From: Strigamia acuminata
Lineage: Eukaryota > Arthropoda > Chilopoda > Geophilomorpha > Linotaeniidae
Reading direction: 5' to 3'
Length of the DNA stretch: 64,000 nucleotides
Assembly: GCA_949358305.1 (NCBI GenBank)
Contig: OX442314.1
Location: 33,041,608-33,105,607 of the forward strand
Part shown: positions 32,790 through 43,464 of the stretch, in pieces
How the letters are laid out: each line of letters starts with the position of its first letter
Numbering within the stretch: position 1 is the stretch's first letter
Translations under genes and position numbers: made by a program
The notes under the pieces: generated by a model
What the model saw: only the letters and a program-made list of their open reading frames with translations
Databases searched by the model: none
What the model was told of the DNA's origin: nothing

Positions 32790-33515
32790 AACTGCACAAA
32801 TGCATTTTGTACAAGCAAAAATGCATTCTGTACGAGCAAAAATGCATTCTGTACGAGCAAAAATGCTCTATACATGTTTAGAAATACACCAATGCTTTTT
32901 CTAAGTACACCAATGCTTTTTATAAGTATACCAATGCCTTTTATAAGTATACCAATGCCTTTCATACGTGCTAAAGTGCTTTTGTAGGTGCACAAATGCA
33001 TTTTGTAGATGTACTAATACCTTTTGTAGGTGCACAAATGCCCTTTACACAATTTATAAGTACACAAATGCCTTCTTATTTGCTCAAGTACCTTTTATAG
33101 ATGCACAAATGGCTTTTGTATGTGCTGAAATGCCCTTTATACATTTTGTAAGTACACAAATGCATTTTGTAGACGTACTAATACCTTTTGTAGGTGCACA
33201 AATGCCCTTTACACAATTTATAAGTACACAAATGCTTTCTTATGTGCTCAAGTACCTTTTATAGATGCACAAATGGCTTTTGTATTTGCTCAATTGCCTT
33301 TTATACATTTTGTAAGTACACAAATGCTTTTCATACGTGCTCAAGTGCCATTTATAGATGCAGAAATGCCTTTTGTAAGTGCTTTGGTGTCTTTTATACA
33401 TTCAGAATTGAATTTTACAGGTGCACAAAGCCACAAATGCCTTTCGTAGGTGCACAAATGCTTTTCATAGGTGCACACATGCTTTTCGTAGAGTGCACAA
33501 ATGTTTTTTAGTTGC
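32790..33515. repeat. Degenerate minisatellite, ~21-24 bp units
   Basis: Units of the type TGCACAAATGCCTTTTGTAGG, about 30 degenerate copies, with blocks (about 33010-33130 and 33150-33290) repeated as longer segments. The Cys/Phe-rich open frames across it are repeat artefacts. Confidence 0.75.
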
Positions 33516-33572
33516 ATATAAGCATCCACCCGATTAATACAACACCTTTTTTTTAGAGAATATTTCAAACAG

Positions 33573-34153
33573 TCATATTTTTACTCCTACATCTTCCAGT
33601 GGTCTTGTTTCCATAGATCTGAGACGAAGTGTTCCGTTATGTTCTTCCAGACTCTTTTCAGCAGCGACGACAAACTCCTCATCTTCGGACGATTTCTCAG
33701 TCTTGGCCGCATCTTTCCCAACGATCTCCTTCCTCTCGAACGAAGATGAACGCAGCCCACTGAAATGCGATCGCAAACTGACCGGACTCAAGCACTCACT
33801 GCACTCAGCAAACGTCTACACAAAAACAAAAAAAAAACATCAAAACACGCATTAAATAAACCAAACAAACGACATCCTTTCGACGAGTCTTAATATAAAA
33901 TTCAACCACTGTGTTCTCAGAGTGAAAAATCGGTTCCATCTGGGCCGAATCCACACTATCGTCACTCATCCCATCGCCCGGCTGAACTTGATCGTCGATC
34001 CAGCGCATCTTATCCACTGGCGGCTCGGCGGGAGGCGACGAAGACGTGCGCGGACGAATCTTATCGCCCGTCTCTCGATCACTAACTTCATTTCGACGCG
34101 TTAGTTACACGCAAACGACAACAGCCAAACGACCACTAACCTTTAGCACTCAT
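33573..34153 (-). CDS. Acidic, Ser-rich protein of unknown function, three exons (~155 aa)
   Basis: Not recognised. Model on the minus strand: exon 34153-34141 (ATG AGT GCT AAA G), a 55-bp intron (GTTAGT...GAAG), exon 34085-33874, intron to a clear acceptor TTTTTGTGTAG, exon 33815-33573 ending TGA. Phases agree. The second donor is either GAT|GTCGTT or three bases on. The product is hydrophilic, with a Pro/Ser stretch, an acidic patch (MSDDSVDSAQMEP) and charged helices; no membrane segment. It lies head-to-tail with the neighbouring minus-strand genes. Confidence 0.5.
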
Positions 34154-34269
34154 CGAACTAAAACGAGAAAACTCAAAAGCCAGAAAACAAATGAAATAAT
34201 ACAAGTAGAAAATTGAGCCTGGTAGGCTTAAAAAAATTATTTATTATTGCAACGTCATACAGGTTTCCT

Positions 34270-34911
34270 TTATTGTTTCCTTTGGTCCATTGATACATCG
34301 TAGTCGTATCGGTCGTAAGTGATTCTGCACTCACAATCGCGTTCCGGTTGGCGCATCGGCTTAATCTTGATTATCGGTTGCAATTCCTGTTCCATTTCCA
34401 TCGAGGACTGGTGTTGGTATTGGTATTGGTGCGGAGCAGTCGGCGAGTACATCGGCGGAGGTTGCTTGATTTTATACGGCGAAACTTGTGTGCTTGACGG
34501 CGCCGCGTACGGCGATCCGTACGGCGATCCGTACGGCGAAACTTGTGGCAAACCTTGTGGTTGTGACAAACCTTGTGAGGCTGATTGTGACGGCGATCCA
34601 AACGACCGGCGTTTGAGGCTTTTTGTCTCCTTGCGATCCTTCTTCGACGGCACGCACAGCCAGATGCAGATGAAGAGCAGAACGCAGGCCACGATTATGC
34701 AGCACACGAGGGCTATTACTGCCAATACGAGTCCCAATATGGCCATCTGGCGTGCTGTGGCGACATGTTCGAAGACACGTTTCACATTCTCGTCGGTGCC
34801 TGCCTTTTGTCCTCCGTGCTCGTCGTATTCTTGGAATTGCGACGTGACAAGTATGTGAGAATTTTGATCGATGATCAGGAGGAAAAGGCAAAGGAAACCG
34901 ATTGTAGTCAT
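34270..34911 (-). CDS. Type I membrane protein with Pro/Tyr-rich tail (213 aa)
   Basis: Not recognised. The N-terminal signal segment is FLCLFLLIID. A short extracellular part follows, then one strong membrane helix (about residues 57-88, ILGLVLAVIALVCCIIVACV). Then a basic stop-transfer (KKDRKETKSLKRR) and a cytoplasmic tail with YGSPYGSPY repeats, a QPPPMY motif and Gln/Tyr-rich end. PPxY-like motifs can recruit WW-domain proteins; that is an inference. Single exon, ATG at 34911. Its start lies about 90 bp from the divergent SV2-like gene start at 35003, so the two may share a promoter. Confidence 0.6.
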   Translation of the reverse strand: MTTIGFLCLFLLIIDQNSHILVTSQFQEYDEHGGQKAGTDENVKRVFEHVATARQMAILGLVLAVIALVCCIIVACVLLFICIWLCVPSKKDRKETKSLKRRSFGSPSQSASQGLSQPQGLPQVSPYGSPYGSPYAAPSSTQVSPYKIKQPPPMYSPTAPHQYQYQHQSSMEMEQELQPIIKIKPMRQPERDCECRITYDRYDYDVSMDQRKQ

Positions 34912-35002
34912 TTAGGAAACTCGGCCATTTTTCGCATTCTCGGTTAGCAATTGTTGAGTTGCTACAATAAATCGATTTGAAAAGTCGATCGATTCGTCGG
35001 TG

Positions 35003-36967
35003 ATGGGTAAACGATTTTTATTTTTATATTTAAAAATATTTATGTTTGATTTTAAATTTAATTGTAGACTCGGAATTAACTTCGGATTACGAAAATGCCA
35101 TCGCGCAAGTAGGTTAGCGTCCACTTCCCGTCTTTTTGTGTTCCAAAGTTACAAAGTTATCCAACAGGTTACGGATTATTTCACTATTGGCTCTTGTTGA
35201 TATGTGGCTTGGGGAATGCCAACGAGGCCATCGCCATCATCTGTGTATCGTTCCTACTGCCGGCTGCCGAATGCGAAATGAAGTTGAGCACTCCTCAGAA
35301 AGGTTGGCTCAGCATCACCATGTTTGTTGGTAAGGTATTACGAAGATAATCATCCGCAGTAACATTATCACACTTATCTGTGTATCGTATACGAGTCTAG
35401 GAATGATGTTAGGTGGTTATTTCGGCGGAGCAATCTCCGATTTATACGGAAGACGTAAAATTCTAGTTTTGTTTTTGGTATTTGACGGTTGCTTCACTCT
35501 CCTCATGTCATTCTCGACGAATTACTACTTTCTCTTGTCCGCTATCCTATTGGTTGGTATTGGGTAAGGATTTTAAAACATTAATTATATGATTATATAA
35601 TTATATAATTATAAAATGACCAGAGTAGGTGGTAGTGTTCCAATCATCTGGGCCTATTTCACGGAGTTTCAACCAAAAGCTATGCGAGGAACGGCGCTTT
35701 GTTATCTCTCGTCGTTTTGGATGATTGGAAATATTGCAGTGTCAAGTATAATCGATTATTTCAATATAATCAGTACGAGTGCAGTTAAATCCACTTAATT
35801 TTTAAGTATTGGGATGGGCAGTAATATCGGAAGAATCAAACAACAATGATCCACACTCGAAGTGGCCTTTGCAAGGATGGCGGCTGTTCGTTACTCTGTG
35901 TTCCGTTCCCAGTTTTCTCGTTGCATTTTCGCTCTTATTTTTACCTCCGAGTCCGAAATTTCTCATGATGGAAGGAAAATACGAAGAAGCAGGTCGTGTT
36001 CTTCAATTAATACGCTCCACAAATTGCCGAAGCAAGAAAACAGCACTCGTAAGTCGTTTTAAATCGCACTTTTCAATCAAAATTAAACCAAATCTTCAAG
36101 ACAACACCTTTGATTCGCTCGTCCTCGCCCGTCGAGCCAACGAAAAAGAGTATTTTCTACGCTATGATCTTAGTAAGTGTGATTTGCATCAGTTTTTCAC
36201 CAAAATATTATTTTAAATGTTATTTTGATAGATGTCGAGAAACACGAGTCGCTTATTGCACTTTCCGTTCCGGAATGTCTTCTGCGCGATCGTTCTCATT
36301 GTTTTCAGCCTCTGTTTCGGCTACTACGGTCTCTGGATGTGGTTGCCGGAAATGTTTAAACGCATGGAGCACAATCTGAGCGACGACGTCGGAATATGCG
36401 ACCTGCCAGCGCCGCCTCCTCCGACGGCTTTCTCGGACGAGGATTGCACGCGCACGTTGGGCGGCGAAATATTCGGCGAAGAGATTTTCGTCGCACTTTT
36501 CAACATTCCCGGGCATTTGATTGCGATTATATTCATGGACAGAGTGGGACGGCGTTTGTTTTTGAGTTAATTGATTAATTGGTTGGTGTTTTGATGATTG
36601 ATTAATGATTTTCTTTGACGCAGTGAGCGGGATGATATTTTCCGGGCTCAGCGTGTTTGCCGTGTGGTTGGTGACGACCAAGTGGAGTTGTCTTCTGCTG
36701 TCGTCGCTCTTCGGAATGTTGTCGACGTTGAGCCACAGCGCGTTGGGCGTGTTGGGCATGGAGGTTTTCCCGACCGACTTGAGGGGAACTGCGTGCGGTG
36801 TGTCTCAAATTGCAGCGAGGCTGGGAGCCATTTTGGGCAATTTGGTGTTTGGTCAACTAGTGGACACCAGGTGCTCAGTTCCCGTCTTAATGGTCGCCAC
36901 GTTTTTAGTTTTAGGGGGACTGTTTTCTCAAGTCATGCCCGATCTCACTAGAATGCCTTTACTTTAA
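35003..36967 (+). CDS. SV2/SVOP-like MFS transporter, nine exons (504 aa)
   Basis: Major facilitator superfamily membrane transporter. CDS exons: 35003-35006, 35068-35112, 35168-35329, 35401-35563, 35624-35772, 35807-36048, 36101-36172, 36232-36565, 36624-36967. All introns are 34-71 bp with GT/AG ends and the phases agree. Motifs: a GYGLFHYWLLLICGLGNANEA-like first helix (SV2/SVOP have GFGRFQ...), GGYFGGAISDLYGRRK (MFS motif A), the sugar-porter-like PESP-equivalent PPSPKFLMMEGKYEEA, a short luminal loop with Cys and Pro, GHLIAIIFMDRVGRR and EVFPTDLRGTACGV. About 12 membrane helices. Substrate unknown. Poly(A) signal at 37008-37013. Confidence 0.85.
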
Positions 36968-37150
36968 TATTCTCTACTCTTTTATTTTATCAAGTATTTT
37001 TTTAAATAATAAAGTTTGAATTGAATTAAATGAGCTTCACTGCAGCACACGTTGGCGCGACAACGTTTCTAAGACGTATTTCTTGAGATGCTTTATACAA
37101 AGCAATGCAGCGTAGTATTTGCACACATTTGCAAACAAACCCAACCCACT

Positions 37151-39139
37151 ATGCAATTTGTTTTGGGCGTGGCGAGTCTCGAAAACGCTTCATTCGTCAA
37201 AAGCGCAGTTTGTTTGTGGAAGCGCCACCCGATCGCATGGCACGAAACAATGAAATCACACAAGAAACAAATGTGGTTAAAATTCGAAAAGGATGTTTGC
37301 GACCAAGTGGACGTCTTGATCATTCCCGAAATTTGGAAACCTCAGCTGCGCGCAATGGTCAAACATGTTGGCAGGGAACTGCGCGATTGGCTCAACCAAT
37401 TAACGAAACACGTGTTCGATCGTCTTTCCGAACCGTTGATGAAATCCCTGACGGAATGCACGCAATGGACGATGCACGGGAAATTAAACGCAACGGAAAC
37501 AGCGCGAGTTCTTTCGAGATTAGAAAGTTTGACGATCAAAGTCCGATTCGACATTGCCTGCATGTTTGCCATCGCGGACGAAGTCGAGCATCTCTGGAAA
37601 GCATACACCGATTCTGACGACGAAAAGACACCGGTGCAAAGTCCGATGTATAAGTTTTGGAAAACCGTTTCGTTCGATGTCGATTCACCTCAAATTACCG
37701 ACGACATGAAATCGGAAGTGTTTTTACGGAGCGTGATCGACCAAAACCAAAGTGCGGTCGAATATCTCTGGTCGATAATGCGAGAGGACGAAAGAACGGC
37801 GTTGGTCGCCAAACTTGTGCGGGAGGAAAGCAAACTTGAGCGGTTGATCGAGCGGATAATATCCGATCACATTCGCACTAAAGGCAACGGTTGTAGTCGT
37901 GGAACCGGCGTCGTGTGTTTTCTTCTTTCTCGGATGACGAAAAACCAAGTTGATGCCACGATGGCGTCGCGATTCGGATCTCATGTTTGTCTCGTGTTGA
38001 TTTTCGACTTTTTTACCGTGGATTTGTTCGCGTCATCTCTACGCCCGATTTTGGATGCGATTTCCAGTTATTCCTTTTACGAATTACTTCTGTGGATGAG
38101 TGATTTGAGTTTTCTGACTAATTGCCTGCATTTAGATACGATTAAGAGATGTTTTGCACGTTTATGGGTAGAAGCTCCGCCCCGTCTCAGGGGTTATGTC
38201 GAGGGTCATAAATTTGTGGTGGTTGTGAGTCAATTGGTCAGTTCTGAGGATTCGGGGAATTTGGATTTACTGTTGAAGGACTTTGGCGTTGAAAAGAGCG
38301 GGATAATCTTGTCCAAGTGTCTGTTCCTACTTCTTCGAGAGGAATATCCGTTTAATTGGGATTTTGTAGAGACCCTGGCGAAGAAATACATCACGTCGAG
38401 CGAGGAAATTGCAACTTATCAAACGAGTTGTTCGAAAATCGCTTACAGAGTTTGCGGTGCTTTGATCGAGAACAAAAGTCCGTTCGACAAATTTCTTAAT
38501 TTTTGTTTCGCGAATAATCGAACGGAAATAGACAAGTTCGTAAAATGTTTTGGGCTTTGTTATTACACCACAGACAAGAGAAAAACAACGATCATGGATG
38601 AACTGCTCTGGCCACTAGTAAGAACGTATTTTAATCCTATAAACGAGAAAGAACACAACTCTGTAATAACGTGTTACACGTGTATACAATCCAACGATCT
38701 CGCGAATTTAGAATTCCTATTTCGGGAGAAAACAGTGGCGGAGATCAGACGAATTCTGTCTCTTTGTTTCGGCCGTATTGTCACTTTCGATCGTACCTCG
38801 ACGGCTTTGGATTTAATCGAAGTCGTTGCAAGAAAGTTCCTTACGACAGAAGACGAATTGGACGCTTTTAAGGAACATTGCTCCCGTTTCGCGTACCAAG
38901 TTTGCACCGCTATTTTCGACGTTGAAGATGCCGATCATTGGCCATTCATCGACGAATATTTGAATTTTTGTTTTAAAAATCCTCAGCAACTTCGAGGTTT
39001 CAAAACGAGTTTACCGTTTGATTATTTCACCAAAATGCACGACGAGCACGACTATTTAATGGTCGCCGAGATGCTGATTTGGAGCGGCTTAACTGCACAT
39101 GAAATTGCACATTCCCTCGTAACTTATTCACCAAGATAA
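37151..39139 (+). CDS. Unknown helical protein, paralog A (662 aa)
   Basis: Not recognised; similar to the copy at 44309-46315. I chose ATG 37151 because the first residues (MQFVLxVxSL) match the second copy and because the upstream in-frame ATG at 37088 falls on the TATA-like TTTATACAAAG that aligns with the TATA box of the other copy. The product is soluble and rich in Leu, Phe, Cys and Ser. Its repeated pattern is a long alternation of helical segments (for example FVETLAKKYITSSEE and IEVVARKFLTTEDEL). The repeated FxxxLxKK(Y/F)(I/L)T pattern suggests an alpha-solenoid of ~80-100-residue repeats. Such Leu/Cys-rich repeat families are lineage-specific in some arthropods, an impression from memory only. 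No signal peptide or membrane segment. Confidence 0.65.
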   Translation: MQFVLGVASLENASFVKSAVCLWKRHPIAWHETMKSHKKQMWLKFEKDVCDQVDVLIIPEIWKPQLRAMVKHVGRELRDWLNQLTKHVFDRLSEPLMKSLTECTQWTMHGKLNATETARVLSRLESLTIKVRFDIACMFAIADEVEHLWKAYTDSDDEKTPVQSPMYKFWKTVSFDVDSPQITDDMKSEVFLRSVIDQNQSAVEYLWSIMREDERTALVAKLVREESKLERLIERIISDHIRTKGNGCSRGTGVVCFLLSRMTKNQVDATMASRFGSHVCLVLIFDFFTVDLFASSLRPILDAISSYSFYELLLWMSDLSFLTNCLHLDTIKRCFARLWVEAPPRLRGYVEGHKFVVVVSQLVSSEDSGNLDLLLKDFGVEKSGIILSKCLFLLLREEYPFNWDFVETLAKKYITSSEEIATYQTSCSKIAYRVCGALIENKSPFDKFLNFCFANNRTEIDKFVKCFGLCYYTTDKRKTTIMDELLWPLVRTYFNPINEKEHNSVITCYTCIQSNDLANLEFLFREKTVAEIRRILSLCFGRIVTFDRTSTALDLIEVVARKFLTTEDELDAFKEHCSRFAYQVCTAIFDVEDADHWPFIDEYLNFCFKNPQQLRGFKTSLPFDYFTKMHDEHDYLMVAEMLIWSGLTAHEIAHSLVTYSPR

Positions 39140-39315
39140 AGAATTGTCATTAAAACGATGTTTTTATTGTAAAAAATATCTGTTTTCTTACGAAAAATCA
39201 TGAAAAATAAAGTTCTTAATGAATACATTCACCGCCCTCTATAAACAATTCTCACACAAAATATTTCTTCACCTTGGTAACAGCAGAAAACAACCGAATT
39301 GCAACAGTAGCGACA

Positions 39316-39975
39316 ATGGCGTCTTTGCCGCCGTTAAACCCGGCACAAAGATCGAGCAGATCCTGGCAAGATATCGTGAGATATCAACCAGAAATGATCA
39401 ATCGGAAGATCGAAAGAGATCACGAGAAGCAACATGCTACTAAACATCACCATCTAACCAAAGAGGCTACAAAATGGCTGCAGAAGGATGCGATACTGCG
39501 CGAGGAAATGAACGACATTCTTTCCACGCACAAACGCAAAACTGACGCCAAAAAACGGAAACGGTGGTCAGCCTGGGTCCACCGCATAGCCACACCTATG
39601 GAACACTCACTGCACAAGCACATGAAGAGCCCATGCATGTTCAAATTGGACAAGGACAAGCGAATCCTATACGAAAAATACGTCGATTACACAAACGACC
39701 CTAACCATGTTCTCAGCTTGGACTACGTTCGGCCGGACTTGTACGATCCGTTCGAGCTGAGGAACCGGCGGTGTACGCGGGTGGTGTCGACGACCCGTCC
39801 GGGGATGAAGTGGAAGGAGTACGAGAAGGAGCGACAGATGTTGCATTCCGATTGGCCGTTTGTGGATGAAGCAAAGGAAGAAATGCGGAGGAAAGCGGCG
39901 AGGAGGTGTGCGAGATGCACGACTGGGAGATACGACCGAAAGACGCTGACCTGTGATGTTATTTTTGCTATGTGA
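39316..39975 (+). CDS. FAM228-like protein, tandem copy 1 (219 aa)
   Basis: First of three tandem paralogs. ATG 39316 has context ACAATGGC shared with copy 2. A Trp-centred helical segment (KRWSAWVHRIATPMEHSL) precedes a YxxYxDYTNxP block and the hallmark PDLYDPFELR, followed by a TTRPGMKWKEYEKER helix. Trp-His-Pro segments followed by YDPF are reminiscent of FAM228 proteins, whose role is unknown; this assignment is from memory and tentative. The C-terminus is basic with Cys pairs (CARCTTG). Single exon. Confidence 0.6.
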   Translation: MASLPPLNPAQRSSRSWQDIVRYQPEMINRKIERDHEKQHATKHHHLTKEATKWLQKDAILREEMNDILSTHKRKTDAKKRKRWSAWVHRIATPMEHSLHKHMKSPCMFKLDKDKRILYEKYVDYTNDPNHVLSLDYVRPDLYDPFELRNRRCTRVVSTTRPGMKWKEYEKERQMLHSDWPFVDEAKEEMRRKAARRCARCTTGRYDRKTLTCDVIFAM

Positions 39976-40013
39976 TTTGATTTGTGCTCATGTGAAGATG
40001 TGGTGGAATTCCT

Positions 40014-40150
40014 CAAGACGGACGTAGGATGGATAGAGGCGTAAATGTCCGGTCTATTTGGGCGCCCAGCGCAGGGAAAGTTGCGTGGGTAGAATTTTGA
40101 AAACGTCGATCTTGAGGGACGAATGGCTTTTTTTTTTTTTTTTTTTATAC
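40014..40150. repeat. 3' flank repeated after copies 1 and 2
   Basis: The stretch with ATGTCCGGTCTATT, GGGCG and GAGGGACG recurs after copy 2 at about 41562-41665, so the tandem duplication included 3' flanking DNA. Confidence 0.6.
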
Positions 40151-40315
40151 GAAAAAAAAAAATGAAATGAATTATATGAAAACATGTGTGGAAATATATG
40201 ATTTCAGTTTGATTTCAGCTGGAACTGAATTGAAAACTTGTATTTTAAGCGAATAAATGCTTCATGTTGAAATGAGAAAATGCTACCCCTTAAACTTCAC
40301 TGCGGATACCTTCGT

Positions 40316-40735
40316 TTGATCAAAAAATGGCTGTATACAGTTTTTTGTTAAAAATTGGCTGTTTGCAGGTAAAAATTGGCTGTTTGCAGGTAAAAATTGG
40401 CTGTTTCGGTTAAAATAGGCTGTTTTCGCTCAAAAATAGGCTGTTTTCGCTCAAAAATAGGCTGTTTCCGCTCAAAAATTAGATTTTTCGGTCAAAAATG
40501 GGCTTTTTTCGGTCCCAATGGGCTGCTTTTGCTCAAAAATGGGCTGTTTTTGCTCAAAAATTGGATTTTTCGGTCAAAAATCGGATTTTTTAGTAAAAAG
40601 TTGACTGTTTTCTGTCAAAATTGGATTTTTTGGTCAAAAATTGACTGTTTGAGCAAGAAATTGGATTTTTTGGTCAAAAATTGACTATTTGAGCAAGAAA
40701 TTGAATGATTTTGGTTTTTTTTTTGTCAAAAATGC
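40316..40735. repeat. ~21-bp minisatellite between FAM228-like copies
   Basis: Repeated AAAAATTGGCTGTTT(T/G) and TCAAAAATTGGATTTTT units, ~18 copies with drift. An open frame through it is a repeat artefact. Confidence 0.75.
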
Positions 40736-40848
40736 AGTCAGAAATGAGTACAGGATACTTAGCAACCACAATTTAAAAAAAAACCAACAAACTTATTGTT
40801 GCCATTAGCTACAATAACACCAAGCACGCATTGGTCACATTCCCAACA

Positions 40849-41541
40849 ATGGCGTTCAAGCTTCCAAACAGAGCGGATATTAGATCGGACGGAACATGGA
40901 ATGAGATGCTGGAATACCAATCAGGAATTGCCAGTAAGCTGAAAGTAGCGAGTGGTAGAAGAACGTCAAAAGCGAGCTACAATTACATTCGCAAATTTTC
41001 CAACGAATGGATCGCCAAAGACGTCAAACTGCGCAGGGAGATGGAATCCATAATATCCGAGCACAAAACCATTGTTAAAAGCCGCAAAAAAGCTCTCTGG
41101 AACTCCTGGCTTTACCACGTATCTGCACCTCTGAAGCAGCAACTCGACACGCACATGTCGACCAAATGCATGCTCAAAATGCGCAAAACCAGACGGGATG
41201 CTTTTCAAAAATACATCGACTACTCGAACAACCCGAAAAATATTCTTCTCTTGGACCACACTCTGCCGGATTTGTACGACCCTTTTGAACTGCGCCGGAA
41301 TCGTTGTTTTCAGGTGGTGACGGCGCCTTTGCACGAGCATTTTTTGATCGAGTGGTTGGACAAAGATAAAGAGAAGGAGTTTGTTGCCACGGACTGGGCG
41401 TTTCGTAAAGATGAGAAGAAAATGTCGAAAAGAATGTGTAGAGCGAGTTGTTCGAGCGGAGGAGGTCGCGACAAAGCGAGGAACCGCAGGAACGTTATTA
41501 CCGGGGCCATTCGTGTGCCAAGTGATTGTGCTAATTGTTAA
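40849..41541 (+). CDS. FAM228-like protein, tandem copy 2 (230 aa)
   Basis: Paralog of the genes at 39316 and 41984. It starts at ATG 40849 (CAACAATGGC, as in copy 1). Conserved blocks are EWIAKDVKLRREMESI, KALWNSWLYHVSAPLK, YIDYSNNPKNILLLDH and PDLYDPFELRRNRC. The C-terminal tail is basic with Cys and Arg. Single exon, about 870 bp downstream of copy 1. Confidence 0.6.
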   Translation: MAFKLPNRADIRSDGTWNEMLEYQSGIASKLKVASGRRTSKASYNYIRKFSNEWIAKDVKLRREMESIISEHKTIVKSRKKALWNSWLYHVSAPLKQQLDTHMSTKCMLKMRKTRRDAFQKYIDYSNNPKNILLLDHTLPDLYDPFELRRNRCFQVVTAPLHEHFLIEWLDKDKEKEFVATDWAFRKDEKKMSKRMCRASCSSGGGRDKARNRRNVITGAIRVPSDCANC

Positions 41542-41983
41542 TATATATTCAATGTTTAATCCCTTAAAACCGGACATCAGATGGGTCCATGAATATCTGT
41601 CCGGTCTATTGGGCGTCTATTGTTGGAAAATTTTGAAAATGTCCGATTTTGAGGGACGTGTAGTGTCATTTTTATTTTTTTTTATTTTTTTTTAATAAAA
41701 GAATATATTATAAAAATTAAAATCATTTATTATTGAATAAAATAGTTATGGTAATTGATAAATGTAGAAATCTGAGAAAATATAATTGGAAAACGACAGA
41801 AGAACTTTGGAAACACGTAAAATAAAATAAAAAAATTAAAATTAAAATTAAATAGATTAATTTTAAAATGACTTCGTATTTATTTGAAAAAATTCATTTT
41901 AAAATTTAAATTGAGTGCGGAACTACTCAGACGTTACTGCGGAGCTATGCAAAAATCTCTTATTATTACACCACTAGTAAATA

Positions 41984-42595
41984 ATGGCGACGTTTATACG
42001 TGTAAGCTCGTCACACATATTCGGCAAAAAATGGACAAGCACGGACTATCAGACGGAGATAGACTCTATTCGAAACATGCGTCAAAGAAGATCTACCGAA
42101 CAAAGTAATGTCCACAATCTGCTTCGCAAATTAGCCTCCGAATGGCTCACAGAAGATAAAGCATTGCGTGACGAAATGAAATGCTTAGTTTCCGATCAAG
42201 CGCGCTATTTGGCCGAGCGCAATCAACATGTTTGGAAATCCTGGGTTTGCCACGTGACCACGCCACTGGAGAACTCGATCCGTGAGCACATGAGACGTAA
42301 ACACAATATGAATGCATCCAGGAGAAAGTTATACCAAAAATATCTCGATTTCACCAACAATCCGAAACAGATTGTTCGTTTGGATGATGAACAGGATAAA
42401 TATGATGCTTTTAAACTAAATACAGCTGAAGAATCACAGGTGGTCACCTACGGTACCCGGCCTATTGTAATTAGCTGGATGGAGCTAGAAAAGGAAAGAT
42501 TATTTCTGGATTGTGATTGGCCGCTTGGAAAGAACGAGGAAAAGACGACTAAATTCAAGAAAGCGTCAAGAGTGAATCGTGGAGAATATAATTGA
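41984..42595 (+). CDS. FAM228-like protein, tandem copy 3 (203 aa)
   Basis: Third tandem paralog. ATG 41984 starts MATFIRVSSS. Conserved blocks are EWLTEDKALRDEM, HVWKSWVCHVTTPLEN and YLDFTNNPKQIVRLDD. The hallmark PDLYDPF is reduced to DEQDKYDAF, so the motif is altered relative to copies 1 and 2. The end (VNRGEYN) lacks the Cys-rich tail. Its 3' half was later copied to 56976-57321. Confidence 0.6.
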   Translation: MATFIRVSSSHIFGKKWTSTDYQTEIDSIRNMRQRRSTEQSNVHNLLRKLASEWLTEDKALRDEMKCLVSDQARYLAERNQHVWKSWVCHVTTPLENSIREHMRRKHNMNASRRKLYQKYLDFTNNPKQIVRLDDEQDKYDAFKLNTAEESQVVTYGTRPIVISWMELEKERLFLDCDWPLGKNEEKTTKFKKASRVNRGEYN

Positions 42596-42870
42596 TAACG
42601 TGAGCGTTCTGTCAGTGGATGTTGTCGTTGCTTTGATTATACTTTGGTATTTGGACTTACAAATCTCTGATACTTTGGCAAAAGTGTACATTTATGAAGC
42701 TCAGTGTTTATTGCAATGGGAAATAAATTGAACAGAATAATATAAAAAAAATTAGCAGGAATGTTTCTAGTTTGGAAATTGTTTTGTTTTATTTTATTTT
42801 ATTTACAATTTTCCCAGTTAATATTTTTAGGGTTCTTTTTCTTTTGGCTTAAGATAATTTTCGGGTTTGA
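42596..42870. pseudogene. Duplicated 3' flank with degenerate end of a TBP-like gene
   Basis: The DNA after FAM228-like copy 3 matches 48640-48990 (AACAGAATAATA...TTAGCAGGAATGTTT...TTTGGAAATTGTTTTG). There it leads into the 3' end of the TBP-like gene. At about 42830-42870 a decayed match to the TBP-like C-terminal codons (CTTTTGGC/GTAAGATAAT/GTTTTCG) is visible. Confidence 0.45.
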
Positions 42871-42896
42871 ATACACAATTTCAATCGCGCTACAAA

Positions 42897-42940
42897 ATAT
42901 TCAGTGGTGGCGGTTTTTGAAAATCGCCACCACTGAATAT
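42897..42940. other. Near-perfect 21-bp palindrome
   Basis: Arms 42897-42917 and 42920-42940 (core TTCAGTGGTGGCG/CGCCACCACTGAA) pair over 21 bp with one G.T, around a 2-base centre. This is an isolated extruding-type palindrome in AT-rich DNA. Confidence 0.75.
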
Positions 42941-43189
42941 CCCCAGCCTTACCGCCATTTCCCTCTTTATTGGGTCCGTATTGATTATCTAGTCACTATT
43001 TTGTACAACATATAATATTACTGGCATATTTTTATTTTATCTTTTTTTTATTTGATAAATTTCTATCGATCTATTAACGGAATACAATATTTATGTGTGA
43101 AATTGTTGATTTGTTATTACCTAGATTTTTTTTATTGCTGCCAATTATTGGGTCTTTGCTGCACAAATTCTACATAATTTTGATGCTGT

Positions 43190-43378
43190 AAGACTGCATT
43201 CAAATCAATTGAGTGTAACATTTACCAAATACAATTACAATTTCTTAATTATTAAGAAATTGTACTTTTATTTGGTAAATGTTACACTCGATTGATTTGA
43301 ATGTAGTTTTACAGTACCAATATTAAGAAATTATAATTTTATTTGGTAAATGTTACACTCGATTGGTTTGAATATAGT
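43190..43378. mobile_element. Palindromic MITE-like repeat with an extra arm
   Basis: A ~57-bp arm (TTCAAATCAATTGAGTGTAA and onward through ACATTTACCAAAT) is followed at 43250 by its inverted copy, then by a third, diverged inverted copy (43321-43378). Single arms recur near 48105-48165. No coding content. Confidence 0.7.
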
Positions 43379-43464
43379 TTTGCTGATTTTTTTTTCTGAT
43401 TTGTCTCCTTTTTAAAAAGAAAACATGTAACTTAAGATGACTAAGATAAGTTGGATAGTACTAA

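Noticed and set aside
32774..33568. Cys/Phe-rich frames on both strands
   Set aside because: Degenerate tandem repeat, no stable reading frame between blocks.
37088..37150. Upstream in-frame ATG for the 37-kb gene
   Set aside because: It overlaps the sequence that aligns with the TATA box of the paralog; the conserved start is 37151.
40397..40684. Frame rich in SKIGCF repeats
   Set aside because: Minisatellite between FAM228-like genes.
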